From: Brachypterus glaber
Lineage: Eukaryota; Arthropoda; Insecta; Coleoptera; Kateretidae
Reading direction: 5' to 3'
Assembly (NCBI GenBank): GCA_958510825.1
Contig: OY294046.1
Span: 2,914,001 to 2,978,000 of the forward strand
Length of the DNA: 64,000 nt
Positions 34,177-43,155 of this stretch are shown piece after piece; within the stretch, counting starts at the first letter, position 1, and each line of letters starts with the position of its first letter. A program made the translations under genes and the position numbers. A model generated the notes under the pieces. That model ran no database searches. It was not told the origin of the DNA and saw only the letters and a list, made by a program, of their open reading frames with translations.

Positions 34177-34370
34177 ATGATCGAAGAAGAATATATGGTT
34201 TATACACCTACAAATCTCTCCGAAATTGCAAATCTCCGAAATTGCAAATGCTACATTAGACAAGTTACCATCGAAATCGCGAAAAGTGTACGATTTAGCC
34301 TACGACAAAAATTTAAAATGAGCTAAGGAAGGTTTAAGTTTATTTCGAAAGGGTTTTATTGACCTATTTT
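34177..34370 (+). pseudogene. Broken fragment, possibly tyrosine-recombinase-like
   Basis: From an ATG at 34177 a short frame encodes MIEEEYMVYTPTNLSEIA. A 16-bp tandem duplication (TCCGAAATTGCAAATC/G) then shifts the frame. The following DNA in the shifted frame reads LDKLPSKSRKVYDLAYDKN, then a stop where many relatives carry Trp, then AKEGLSLFRKG. LP-KSR-x-Y-x3-Y resembles the N-terminal core-binding region of Crypton/tyrosine-recombinase-derived proteins. The match is short and the identity tentative. Confidence 0.35.
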
Positions 34371-34452
34371 AATAAAAAAAAACATACTTTATTACTGAAT
34401 AAATTAAATTCAAAAATTAATATTTAAAAAAAATATAGGATGCTTGAAGAAA

Positions 34453-34588
34453 AAATAGTATGTTTCACTCAGAGGAAAAGTGCTTTTTTTACTCGTCTGT
34501 AGTTTCCGGACTCCGCTTCGTCCGTAAATTCTACAGACTAGTAAAAAAAGCTTCACTTTTCCTCTTAGTAAAATAATATACTATTTTT
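34453..34588. mobile_element. Palindromic MITE, TAGTATGTTTCACTCAGAGG ends
   Basis: Left AATAGTATGTTTCACTCAGA, GGAAAAGTGCTTTTTTTACT; right AGTAAAAAAAGCTTCACTTT, TCCTCTTAGTAAAATAATAT, ACTATT. The centre contains TCCGGACTCCGCTTCGTCCG. About 136 bp. Confidence 0.7.
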
Positions 34589-34621
34589 CCATGTCTTCTT
34601 CTAAAGGAGTTTTTTTCCACC

Positions 34622-35048
34622 CACACGGAAAGAAATTAGTGGGCTCTGCGCTATACATTATAAGATATTTGGTAACAGTGGCAAATTATAGTGATTTAAG
34701 CTATAGATTATAAGGGACACAATAACTAATAATGTTAAAAATAAATTGGAAACGATTATATATATTACAGACACGATTATATTTATTACAGGCACTATTA
34801 TAAATTTACAGAAATTTTATTATATTATAAAAATTATTAGCACGGACAATAATTAAATCTATTTAAGCTATAAATGCCATACTATTTGTCATATTTTATT
34901 ATTCACTAAACAATTAAAGTATTTCATATAAATTTTTACACTGACTGCCATAATTGTAAGAGAAAGCCTTGTATTTATATAATAAGCGATTATAATTTGC
35001 TTGGTATGTGTGTTATAGCGCTCCTAGCTATAATTTTTTTTTCCGTGC
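34622..35048 (-). mobile_element. MITE with CACACGGAAAG ends (family D), copy 3
   Basis: Opposite-orientation copy, 427 bp, from CACACGGAAAGAAATTAGTG to TTTTTTTTTTCCGTGC. Nearly identical to copies 1 and 2. Confidence 0.85.
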
Positions 35049-35188
35049 AGCCCTGACGATGATTGAAAAATTACATTGATATAATATTTAATCAATATTT
35101 TTGTTTAAAATAAAAAAATCTGAATAATATTTCTCTGTATACATACTTTCATCACAGAGCAGTTAATTAACAAAATATATGACGTATT

Positions 35189-35200
35189 GTTCATTTGTAA
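35189..35200 (+). repeat. Target-site duplication, left
   Basis: GTTCATTTGTAA is repeated exactly at 35991-36002, bracketing the retrotransposon fragment. Confidence 0.85.
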
Positions 35201-35718
35201 AACCCATTCAGATAAACGGCCAAGCCATTAACTGGGAAAACCATGCCAAATACCTTGGCATTACCCTATCCAAAAATCTTACGTGGGATCAGCACGTCCA
35301 AAATACCCTCCAAATAGCAAACACCCGCCTCTCCAAACTCTACCCTCTTATAGGGAGAAAGAGCCCCCTATCAATTAAAAACAAACTTCTACTTTACAAC
35401 CAAACTCTAAAGCCAGTACTCCTCTATGGAGCACCAGCCTGGAACAAAATCACCCTTAAAAAAACGCTCTCAGCCAAACTTCAGGCCTTTCAAAACAAGG
35501 TACTCAGAATATGCATTGATGCCCCCTGGTTCATGCGGAACAACCAAATTCACAGAGATCTCGACATGCCCCTCCTAAAAACGGAAATCATCCGATACAG
35601 TAAGTCTTTTATACAAGACAATTTAGACCACCCAAACCCCCTCATCTCAAATTTTCTAGATTACGATCATGAAATCCACTACACTTACAAAAAGATCAAA
35701 AATGTCCTCAACCAGTAA
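35201..35718 (+). pseudogene. Jockey-like reverse transcriptase, C-terminal remnant
   Basis: The frame stays open for ~172 codons inside the element. It reads through KYLGITLSKNLTWDQHV, then LYPLIGRKSPLSIKNKLLLY, KPVLLYGAPAWN, LQAFQNKVLRICIDAPWFMR and NNQIHRDLDMPLL, ending YKKIKNVLNQ. These are the thumb and connection blocks downstream of the RT catalytic motifs in jockey-type ORF2. The YxDD catalytic block and the endonuclease are missing because of truncation. The first residues of the open frame (before 35201) come from the target duplication. It has no internal stops, so the insertion is fairly young. Confidence 0.85.
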
Positions 35719-35990
35719 TGGTGCCCACAAACACAGGACAGGTGCATCTCCAGCACCAGTGAACTAGTTTCACTCCCCCCACACCTCCCTCCAATCCCTA
35801 CTCCATCCCCCCAAATCCCCCTCCCACCTTCCTCGTCGCAACACCCAAAAATTCATGACAGATGCAAATCAGCATCAGTGAGCAGAGACTCACTCCCCAA
35901 TTATCCATTCAAATTAATTCAAATTTTAGATAAATGAGCCATAGGCACTGAGCCTGTCTCTTAAAGACCAAACAAATTACAGATGATGAT
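35201..35990 (+). mobile_element. 5'-truncated jockey-clade non-LTR retrotransposon
   Basis: A 790-bp insertion flanked by a perfect 12-bp direct repeat. It holds the C-terminal part of a reverse transcriptase and a C-rich 3' UTR, and ends in a short (GAT)n tail (AGATGATGAT). Extreme 5' truncation is the usual outcome of target-primed reverse transcription. A fragment of the same 3' UTR lies at 7497-7670. Confidence 0.85.
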
Positions 35991-36002
35991 GTTCATTTGT
36001 AA
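35991..36002 (+). repeat. Target-site duplication, right
   Basis: GTTCATTTGTAA, identical to 35189-35200. Confidence 0.85.
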
Positions 36003-37691
36003 GTACAATAGATTCAATTAAGTTTGTAATCTCGTATCTCAACGAAGCTCATAGGTATTTTAATTGACTTTATAGTACAGAGATATCGTCATTATTATTA
36101 AACTCCTCGCAGCTTCAAAACGGAGGAGTATTATACGTTTTCCTACGATCCCTTATGAAAATTACATTTAGCACACTCTTTTGTTCTTCAGAAAACGCCT
36201 TCTATCACACTAGTTTGCTATTTTTATATCACCCTAGTTTGATATTTATGTATGTAGGTTTGCCTAATTTCACGTATGTAGGTTTGCCTTAATTTACGTT
36301 GTAGATTCTACGAATTTAGCTCACCTCGTTTTATATGCCATTTTTCACCTTTCATCACAGAATTTTATGATATCTTTTATGTTTTTCAATCCAAATATTT
36401 CTGTTTTTCATGTCGAAAATAGAAACTATAGTTATAACCTTACTAGATTGACCAAGATATAACTTTTTTATTTATTCATAGATTTTATAAAAATTACTTA
36501 ATTTTTGATTTAGTTACCTTACATTTTATAAAAAACATCAAAATACACGGTCTTTTTCTTATGAAATCGTAAAACAGTACAATTTTACTGTTTTATATGG
36601 TAACATATCTAAAAAATCTAATTTAATTAGCAAACTGTCTTGCCTTGATTTACATAAGAGGCTTGCCTTATAGGCAACCCATTAAACAGCTAGGTATTCT
36701 ATTGTATAATATTGTATTAAATTTAAAAACCAAGTAAACTAAAAATAAAAGAAAATCATGTTTCCTGTTTAACATACATAAATTTGTATGCTATTTTTTG
36801 CTTTGTATGCTTTGCTTTTCTCAAAAATTATTTGAATAAGTAATAAAAATTAGAATATATTAAATAATTTCTTGTTGTTCTTGTTCTATAAATGTATGTT
36901 ATATTTTTTTCTTGTTCTTTTTTCAAATTATTTTTTCCTTCAATGTCATCAATTTATATTTTTTACTCAATATTTTTTATATAACTTTACAATATTTATT
37001 TAACAAGCCCTGAAGATGGCCTTACAATAAAGACCGAAACGTTGGCAAAAAAAAAATACTTTATTCTTAATTATTTTCTGTTCTAATAAAACAAGAAAAA
37101 AATACCTAGTTAGTAGTTAGTGCCTATTTCCCACCCGTTGCCTATGACAACGGATGGGAAGTTGTTATCAGCTGATTTTACATATCTGCTGTCAGAAAGT
37201 TAGTAAACGTCAAACACATAACCTCAAATTGACAAACTAATTTTTGCCGGGGCTTTATTTATTATCATTTGCTGTATCGAATCAAGGTTAACCCAGGAGA
37301 CGCAAAGGATCAATAACCATACATTATTGAGCAATAATCGTAGTCAACCAACCAGCTACGCCAACGTAGACTAATTTAACGAGATCGCTGCAATTCAGAA
37401 ATATACCGGGTATCCCAAAATTTGCTATATAGCCAATAGTACAGTTGGACCCACAAAAAACGCAAGATTTAAATATGCTAAAATGTCAATTTTACTATAT
37501 ATTTTATAGTTTAAGTAAGATTTTAAGAAATAGACTAGATTAATTTAACAATTAATTGTCAGTTTTTTCAAAGTTTATTACAGAAAATGCATGCGAATAA
37601 TGTCGAATATTAAAAAAATAATAATAATAATAAATAATAAACTGAAAAAAATTTAGAATATTTAATTAAATCAAAAATTAAAACACAATAT
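36003..37691. other. Intergenic, few signals
   Basis: Short local repeats (GTATGTAGGTTTGCCT twice near 36240-36290) and a CTGAAGATGGCC ... GACCGAAACGTTGGC motif at ~37010-37047, common in insect retroelement ends. An X-box-like palindrome, GTTGCCTATGACAAC, lies at 37137-37151. No gene was recognised. Confidence 0.4.
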
Positions 37692-38015
37692 TTAGTAAAT
37701 CTTATGAAAAAATAAAAATTTGAACTCTACTAACCAAACATATAATTTATGAAAATTATGATTTTCGTTTAAAAAAAGCCTTTTCCGGAGGTTTTTTTTC
37801 GCTTTTTTAATCTTGAAACTATCTATACGGCGACGGGCGATGGTTTTTGACCCAGGAAAATTTGTATTGTTTATAGCATGCACCGCTTCTTTTAAATGGT
37901 ATTCTACCAAATAATTAAGTAAATTTTTATCCTGTATTTCATTTGATATCTTCTTTATTTTCGAGTCTGCACGCCCTTTCCTCCTCCATCTAGTTTTTTC
38001 ATCAATCTTAACCAT
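37692..38015 (-). CDS. Hypothetical basic protein or transposase-like remnant
   Basis: From the first ATG (38013-38015) a 107-codon frame encodes a Lys/Arg-rich protein (MVKIDEKTRWRRKGRADSKI ... SKTIARRRIDSFKIKKAKKN). Upstream without ATG the same frame adds IVARLFSVSESCVKIIEKI, which looks like a helix-turn-helix of the xARLFxVSxSxVxxI type. Still further up, another frame reads ISILEAGCKEVIVASDLYRD. Together these suggest a decayed DNA-binding or transposase N-terminal domain broken by a frameshift. I do not recognise the family. A palindromic TTTGACAAATATTGTCAAA lies ~180 bp upstream. Confidence 0.25.
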   Translation of the reverse strand: MVKIDEKTRWRRKGRADSKIKKISNEIQDKNLLNYLVEYHLKEAVHAINNTNFPGSKTIARRRIDSFKIKKAKKNLRKRLFLNENHNFHKLYVWLVEFKFLFFHKIY

Positions 38016-38384
38016 TATTATTTTTTCTATGATCTTAACACAACTCTCCGAAACACTAAATAACCTTGCCACAATTAAAGGTCTCTATAGAGATCACTAG
38101 CCACAATAACTTCCTTACATCCTGCTTCCAATATACTAATAGTTTGAGATTTCTTAAAATTTCTTAACGCATTTCTAATTATTATAAGTAATTTTGACAA
38201 ATATTGTCAAAATGACAACGGCTTTGTTTGTATTGTAATTATTGAATTTACGCAACTAAATTTTCAATCTTGTTTTTTTTCGGATCCAACTGACCTAGAA
38301 CGCCAAGTACACTTCCGAGCAGAGAATTTGACTACAACTCTGTAAGCAAATTTTAGGTTTCTACGAAATTGTGGTTTAAGTTAA

Positions 38385-38694
38385 TTTTAACCGTGTTAAA
38401 ATTGTCGCTTGGTTACTTGCAGTGAAAAAGAGAAGAGCTGACTATAAAAGATATCAAAATAACGTTTGTTCTATGAATTTCAAACATAGCGAAAATTGTA
38501 ATGCCAACCCAAAAAAAAAAATCCATAAATCAATGATTAATTTAAATGTAAGTTTTTTTATATTTTAGAGCAAAATAGAAGAAATAGTATAAAGCACTCG
38601 TTTCTAGTTCTAGTTTTTACTAGTACTTTAGAGCCACAAGCGGCTCGTTTTCTAAATTTGTACTCGTGCGCCAGAATCTAGTACTTTAATATAA
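38385..38694 (-). mobile_element. Fold-back element FBC, copy 4, partial and diverged
   Basis: Retains AATGCCAACCC, TTTAGAGCAAAATAGAA, AAGCACTCGTTTC and AGCGGCTCGTTTTC but lacks the GTCGCAAAATAG end. More diverged than the other copies. Confidence 0.7.
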
Positions 38695-38854
38695 TTAATT
38701 CATTTTTACATCCCTGCCTAAGACGTTTAAAACCTTTTTCCAGGTAAATCTTTATCTTTTATCTGAGAAAAAGCATGTAGAGATTAACAAATATACATCG
38801 TTGAATTATTTTAAGCGGGTACATATGATTTTATAATGATAACACACGTACACA

Positions 38855-38998
38855 AAAAAAAGGTAAGACATATTTGTATATATGCATATACATTTCCCGG
38901 GAATGATTCCCGTGTTCAGCGGCCAAAAATACATGGGAATGTACATGTCGCACCTCTGGCACAGAATTTTTTTTTTGTGCGCCTGGATAATTATAAAA
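38855..38998. mobile_element. Small fold-back, ACACAAAAAAAA ends
   Basis: The left end ACGTACACAAAAAAAAGG and right end TTTTTTTTTGTGCGCCTGG bracket inverted segments (ACATTTCCCGGGAATGATTC; AAAATACATGGGAATGTACATGTC). Style and ends resemble the larger elements at 20111 and 51811. Confidence 0.5.
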
Positions 38999-39510
38999 TC
39001 TACAGGTAAACAACTCTAGAAAGAGCCTTGCTTTCGCATGCGCAGGATTACCACCAACGAAATAAAGAGAAGCTTACGTCTGATGTCACTTATTCAGTAT
39101 TTCATTGGTAGTAATTCCCGCGCATGCGAAAACAAGGTTCTTTTTAGAGTGGTTTACCTGTATCTTTTTCTTTTTTAATTTTAATAATTTAGTTAGTTTT
39201 TAAATAAATGTTGGGACACCCTGTATTACGCATAACCAACTGTGGATAAAGCCACCTCCGCAAATGCAAATATTTTCAAGTTTGACCTTTAGTCGCATCA
39301 ATTTAAAGTTAAGCTATTAATAGATGTTGGATAGCTATTGTTAACTTAAGAAATTATATAATAAAAGAAAATTTATGTAAATTAGATACCGACTATGAGG
39401 TAGGGTACAATATAAATCAAGAGAGAATAGATACTAGCCGTGAAGGTATGTAATATATCATACAGTATGTTACTCGGTATGTTACATCCATATCTACTAC
39501 AGAGATGTCC

Positions 39511-40462
39511 AAAAGTCACCCCCCCCTCTTAACTTCGAGTGGTTTATTTATTGAAAAAAAGTGTACAAGGATTGTGAGAATCAAAGGATTGTGGAAGATT
39601 GTCAAAAAGATTGTACAAAATTTTAATGATGATTGTTAAAGATTGTGGGAAGATTTCAGATGATTGTGGAAGATTGTAGTCGGTTGTGAAGGATTCTGGA
39701 GGATTGCAGATGATTGTGAAAGAAGGAATTGTCAAGGATTATAGAAGATTGTTGGATAGGTGTACAAGGATTCTCCAATAAATAAACCCCTCGCTTAACT
39801 TTTAACCGTGTTGAGACATCGACTTCAAATTTGTAACACTTAAATAAGACAACTTAACATATCTTTTAGCGTATATTTGATATTTTCAGCTCTTAAAATG
39901 TGGGCAGGGGGGATATTTTTTTAAATGGAAAGGGGGGTCGTTTGATACATCATTTTAAAGCAAATAAAATTCTCTATTGGACTGTATATTTTTTTATTTT
40001 TTAAACGATTTTTTAAGGTTTTGATTTTTCAATTTTTTGGGCTAAAAAATGCGATTTTTTAATTTTTTTTTTGTAAATTTTTATTTATGTCAATTAAAAT
40101 TAGTTTAAAAGTATAATTTACGTTTTTTCGTCATGAAATTAGTAATTTTTAAAAAATTGTTTGATTTTTTTAGAGAAATTTTGACAAAAATACCCATTTT
40201 CAACCTTATTTTAAACCCCTTTAAACAAAAAAAATGTTTAAAAAAATTAAAAAATATATAGTTAAATGGAGAATTCCATAAGCTTTAAAATGATGATGAT
40301 CACACGACCATCCATTTAAAAAATGTCCCCCATGCCCCCTGCCCGCATTTCAAGAGTTGAAAGTCATAAATATATGCTAAAAGATAGTTTAAGTTGTCTT
40401 ATTTAAGAGTTCTAAATTTGAGATCGATATCTCAACTCGTTCAAAAGTTAAGAGGGGCGACC
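39511..40462. mobile_element. Palindromic AGTCACCCCC element (family P), copy 1, interrupted
   Basis: The start AAAAGTCACCCCCCC and end AAGTTAAGAGGGGCGACC are inverted, as are large interior parts (GTTGAGA-ATCGACTTCAAAT / ATTTGAGATCGATATCTCAAC; CTCTTAAAATGTGGGCAGGG and its counterpart). Compared with the copies at 50387 and 63810, a ~245-bp insertion at 39541-39788 splits the left arm. Confidence 0.75.
39541..39788. mobile_element. Small TIR element made of GATTGT repeats
   Basis: Ends GGTTTATTTATTG and CAATAAATAAACC are perfect 13-bp inverted repeats. GTGTACAAGGATT follows the left end, and GTGTACAAGGATTCT precedes the right end. The interior is a degenerate short-period array of GATTGTGGAAGATTGT-like words. 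A single matching end, in the opposite sense (TTTATTTATTGGACAATC, then CAACAATCTTCTACAATCC), lies at 40530-40605. Confidence 0.65.
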
Positions 40463-40529
40463 TTTATACAGAGCATATTAAAAAGGGCGCCCTGTAACTT
40501 TTTTCGTTTATGAATTGTTTTTTTCGAGA

Positions 40530-40605
40530 GATTTATTTATTGGACAATCTTTGTACACCTTTCCAACAATCTTCTACAATCCTTGACAATCCCTAAGAAT
40601 CCACG
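40530..40605. repeat. Solo end of the GATTGT element
   Basis: TTTATTTATTGGACAATCTT followed by CAATCTTCTACAATCC, i.e. inverted relative to the array at 39541-39788. Confidence 0.55.
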
Positions 40606-40983
40606 CTTACGGAATTACCAAAATAGTATCAGGTTTATTAAATCAAAACTAGAAATTATCAAATTTCTCGGTATCTTATATTGGTTATATAACCAATTTT
40701 GTGGTTAATAATGTTATATAACGTGGTGAACCGCAAAGTACAGTTCTTTTGTTGAATAAGTATATTGAAAGTGAAAATGTATTATTTAAGCTAATTAAGT
40801 ATATTATAAAATAAAAAGTAAAAACAAAAATAATACAAAATATTAATACAAATCCGAAATTTATATTTCTTTCGCGGTTGTAATTCTCTTGTTTTATACT
40901 TATAGAATAGTTTTTTTTTTAAGTTAAACAGGTATATATTTAAGCTACTTAAGCAAAAAAAAAATAATACTTGAACAAGGAAC

Positions 40984-41676
40984 TCAAAAATTTCTATTTC
41001 TGTCACGTTTATTGTGAATTGCACGCTCGATTTTCCATTGCAGTGTCTGCAGCTCGAACCTCTCTTTCAGTTTCTCATAATATAAATCTTTGAGGACGGA
41101 AAAGTTACAGTCTATCGGTCTGATTCTTTCCAACTTGGCATCAAGCGACTCAGACTCCCCTTCTGCCTCCTGGAAACTTTCACCGATACTTTCCTGAGGG
41201 TAAATCATCTGAATAGATTCTGAACCCTCACCCGGATAAAAATGATGATCATGAATCGCTCGTTCGATAGGCTGTCTTTTATAAATATAATGAGTCTGAA
41301 GTTCTTCAATCTCTCTTTCCATCGCAGTGTCTAACAGCTCGAATCTCTCTTTCAACTCTACATAAGATAAATCTTTAAGGAAAGAGAAGTTACAGTCTAC
41401 CGGTCTGATTCTTTCTAACTTGGCATCAAGCGACTCCCCTTCTGCCTCCTGGGAACTTTCACCGTTACTTTCCTGAGGGTATATCATCTGAATAGACTCA
41501 GAAGCTTCGCCAGGATAAATATGATGCTTTGCTAAATCGTTATTGATATCGTTATTTTGAGTTCTATCAAAATGTTCTAGGAACAATGGCTTATACTTCT
41601 TACTCTCAGCTGCGGCATTACCAAAATCGTCTTTACTGAGCGTTTTAAATTTATCCTCATCATCGTTGATAACCAT
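40984..41676 (-). CDS. Double-SARAH partial copy of the hippo-like gene (unit 3)
   Basis: From the first ATG a 230-codon frame encodes only the Hippo C-terminal linker and SARAH region, without kinase domain. It starts MVINDDEDKFKTLSKDDF, then LFLEHFDRTQNND. A complete SARAH module follows (NFSFLKDLSYVELKERFELL ... YIYKRQPIERAI), then a second linker (PGEGSESIQMIYPQES) and a second SARAH that is damaged: after KERFEL the frame shifts to QTLQWK, and deletion returns it to IERAIHNKRDRNRNF. The SARAH domain is the dimerisation helix of MST, Sav and RASSF proteins, so such a peptide could bind Hippo partners if expressed. No promoter is known; decay of the second module argues for a pseudogene. 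Confidence 0.45.
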   Translation of the reverse strand: MVINDDEDKFKTLSKDDFGNAAAESKKYKPLFLEHFDRTQNNDINNDLAKHHIYPGEASESIQMIYPQESNGESSQEAEGESLDAKLERIRPVDCNFSFLKDLSYVELKERFELLDTAMEREIEELQTHYIYKRQPIERAIHDHHFYPGEGSESIQMIYPQESIGESFQEAEGESESLDAKLERIRPIDCNFSVLKDLYYEKLKERFELQTLQWKIERAIHNKRDRNRNF

Positions 41677-41773
41677 TGTGCATAGTTTTATTAGGAACTT
41701 AAATGTCAACTTTAATAATCTGAAAACCCTACGTGTCTAAAGTTAAGTAATTATTTTTTAAACAAGCTAATGA

Positions 41774-41779
41774 TTTATT
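41774..41779 (-). terminator. AATAAA in the duplicated 3' flank (unit 2)
   Basis: Minus-strand AATAAA at the position equivalent to the signal after the intact gene, ~135 nt past the stop of unit 2. Confidence 0.4.
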
Positions 41780-41912
41780 GTATAAAAAACTAAGTAAATT
41801 AACTTTATAAATTGAATGAAGTATTTTTAAAAGTAAACATGTATATATTTGAGCTATTTATGTAAGTACATAAAATTGAAAGCAAAAAAAAAATAATACT
41901 TGAACAAGGAAC

Positions 41913-42475
41913 TCAAAAATTTCTATTTCTATCACGTTTGTTGTGAATCGCTCGTTCGATAGGCTGTCTTTTATAAATATAATGAGTCTGAAGTTCTTCA
42001 ATCTCTTTTTCCATCGCTGTGTCTAACAGCTCGAACCTCTCTTTCAACTCTTCATAAGATAAATCTTTGAGGAAAGAGAAGTTACAGTCTACCGGTCTGA
42101 TTCTTTCCAACTTGGCATCAAGCGACTCAGACTCCCCTTCTGCCTCCTGGGAACTTTCACCGATACTTTCCTGAGGGTAAATCATCTGAATAGATTCTGA
42201 ACCCTCACCCGGATAAAAATGATGATCATGAATCGCTCGTTCGATAGGCTGTCTTTTATAAATATAATGAGTCTGAAGTTCTTCAATCTCTCTTTCTATC
42301 GCAGTGTCTAACAGGTCGAATCTCTCTTTCAACTCTACATAAGATAAATCTTTAAGGAAAGAGAAGTTACAGTCTACCGGTCTGATTCTTTCTAACTTGG
42401 CATCAAGCGACTCCCCTTCTGTCTCCTGGGAACTTTGAACCGTTACTTTTCTGAGGGTATATCATCTGAATAGAC
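41913..42475 (-). pseudogene. SARAH modules of unit 2, second part (frameshifted)
   Basis: Contains one partial linker/SARAH module (42333-42475), broken by an inserted base near 42429 (GGGAACTTTGAACCG against GGGAACTTTCACCG), and then continuous reading through two SARAH helices: KERFDLLDTAIEREIEELQT, and after a linker SYEELKERFELLDTAMEKEI, ending IHNKRDRNRNF. No ATG precedes the open part. It is the continuation of the copy at 42476. Confidence 0.6.
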
Positions 42476-42922
42476 TCAGAAGTTTCGCCAGGATAAATAT
42501 GATGCTCGTTCGATAGGCTGTCTTTTATAAATATAATGAGTCTGAAGTTCTTCAATCTCTCTTTCCATCGCAGTGTCTAACAGCTCGAATCCCTCTTTCA
42601 ACTCTACATAAGATAAATCTTTAAGGAAAGAGAAGTTACAGTCTACCGGTCTGATTCTTTCTAACTTGGCATCAAGCGACTCCCCTTCTGCCTCCTGGGA
42701 ACTTTCACCGTTACTTTCCTGAGGGTATATAATCTGAATAGACTCAGAAGCTTCGCCAGGATAAATATGATGCTTTGCTAAATCGTTATTAATATCGTTA
42801 TTTTGAGTTCTATCAAAATGTTCTAGGAACAATGGTTTATACTTCTTACTCTCAGCTGCGGCATTAGCAAAATCGTCTTTACTGAGCGTTTTAAACTTAT
42901 CTTCATCGTCGTTGATAACCAT
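42476..42922 (-). pseudogene. SARAH partial copy of the hippo-like gene (unit 2)
   Basis: An ATG-started frame (MVINDDEDKFKTLSKDDFAN ...) contains the linker and one complete SARAH module, up to YIYKRQPIERA. There a deletion joins it to the next module in another frame, giving a short foreign tail (SYLSWRNF) and stop. Upstream, the block that in the intact gene encodes GTMVELQSEL is deleted, and reading begins at the second TMV motif. The same upstream deletion is in unit 3, so both units descend from one ancestral partial copy. Confidence 0.6.
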
Positions 42923-43016
42923 TGTGCATAGTTTTATTAGGAACTTAAATGTCAACTTTAATAATCTGAAAATCCTACGTGTCTAAAGTAAAGTAAATTT
43001 TTAAACAAGCTAATGA

Positions 43017-43022
43017 TTTATT
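43017..43022 (-). terminator. Candidate poly(A) signal of the hippo-like gene
   Basis: Minus-strand AATAAA ~134 nt beyond the stop codon; it is conserved in the duplicated spacer. Confidence 0.5.
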
Positions 43023-43155
43023 GTATAAAAAAAAACTAAGTAAATTAACTTCATAAATTGAATGAAGTGTTTTTAAAAGTAAACATGTATATATTTAAGC
43101 TATTTAAGTACATAAAATTGAAAGCAAAAACAAAAATAATACTTGAACAAGGAAC

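Larger units (their letters stand above)
40780..43150 (-). repeat. Tandem partial duplications of the hippo-like 3' end
   Basis: Two units, each consisting of the last part of the kinase gene downstream (linker, SARAH domain, 3' flank), lie head-to-tail below the intact gene on the same strand. The spacers 41710-41912 and 42956-43155 are nearly identical (AAACAAGCTAATGATTTATT, GTAAACATGTATATATTT, AATAATACTTGAACAAGG), so the duplicated block includes 3' flanking DNA. A third spacer copy starts below 40983. Within the units a 279-bp SARAH-bearing module is itself repeated. Confidence 0.9.

Noticed and set aside
37010..37047. CTGAAGA ... GAAAC arrangement like a hammerhead ribozyme core
   Set aside because: The CUGANGA and GAAA cores and a possible stem II are present, but I find no closing stem I or III and no cleavage-site context on either side. 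The word is common in insect retroelement ends.
39541..39788. A CRISPR-like array of short repeats
   Set aside because: The repeats are degenerate, contiguous and of irregular period, with no unique spacers, and they sit in a eukaryotic TIR element.
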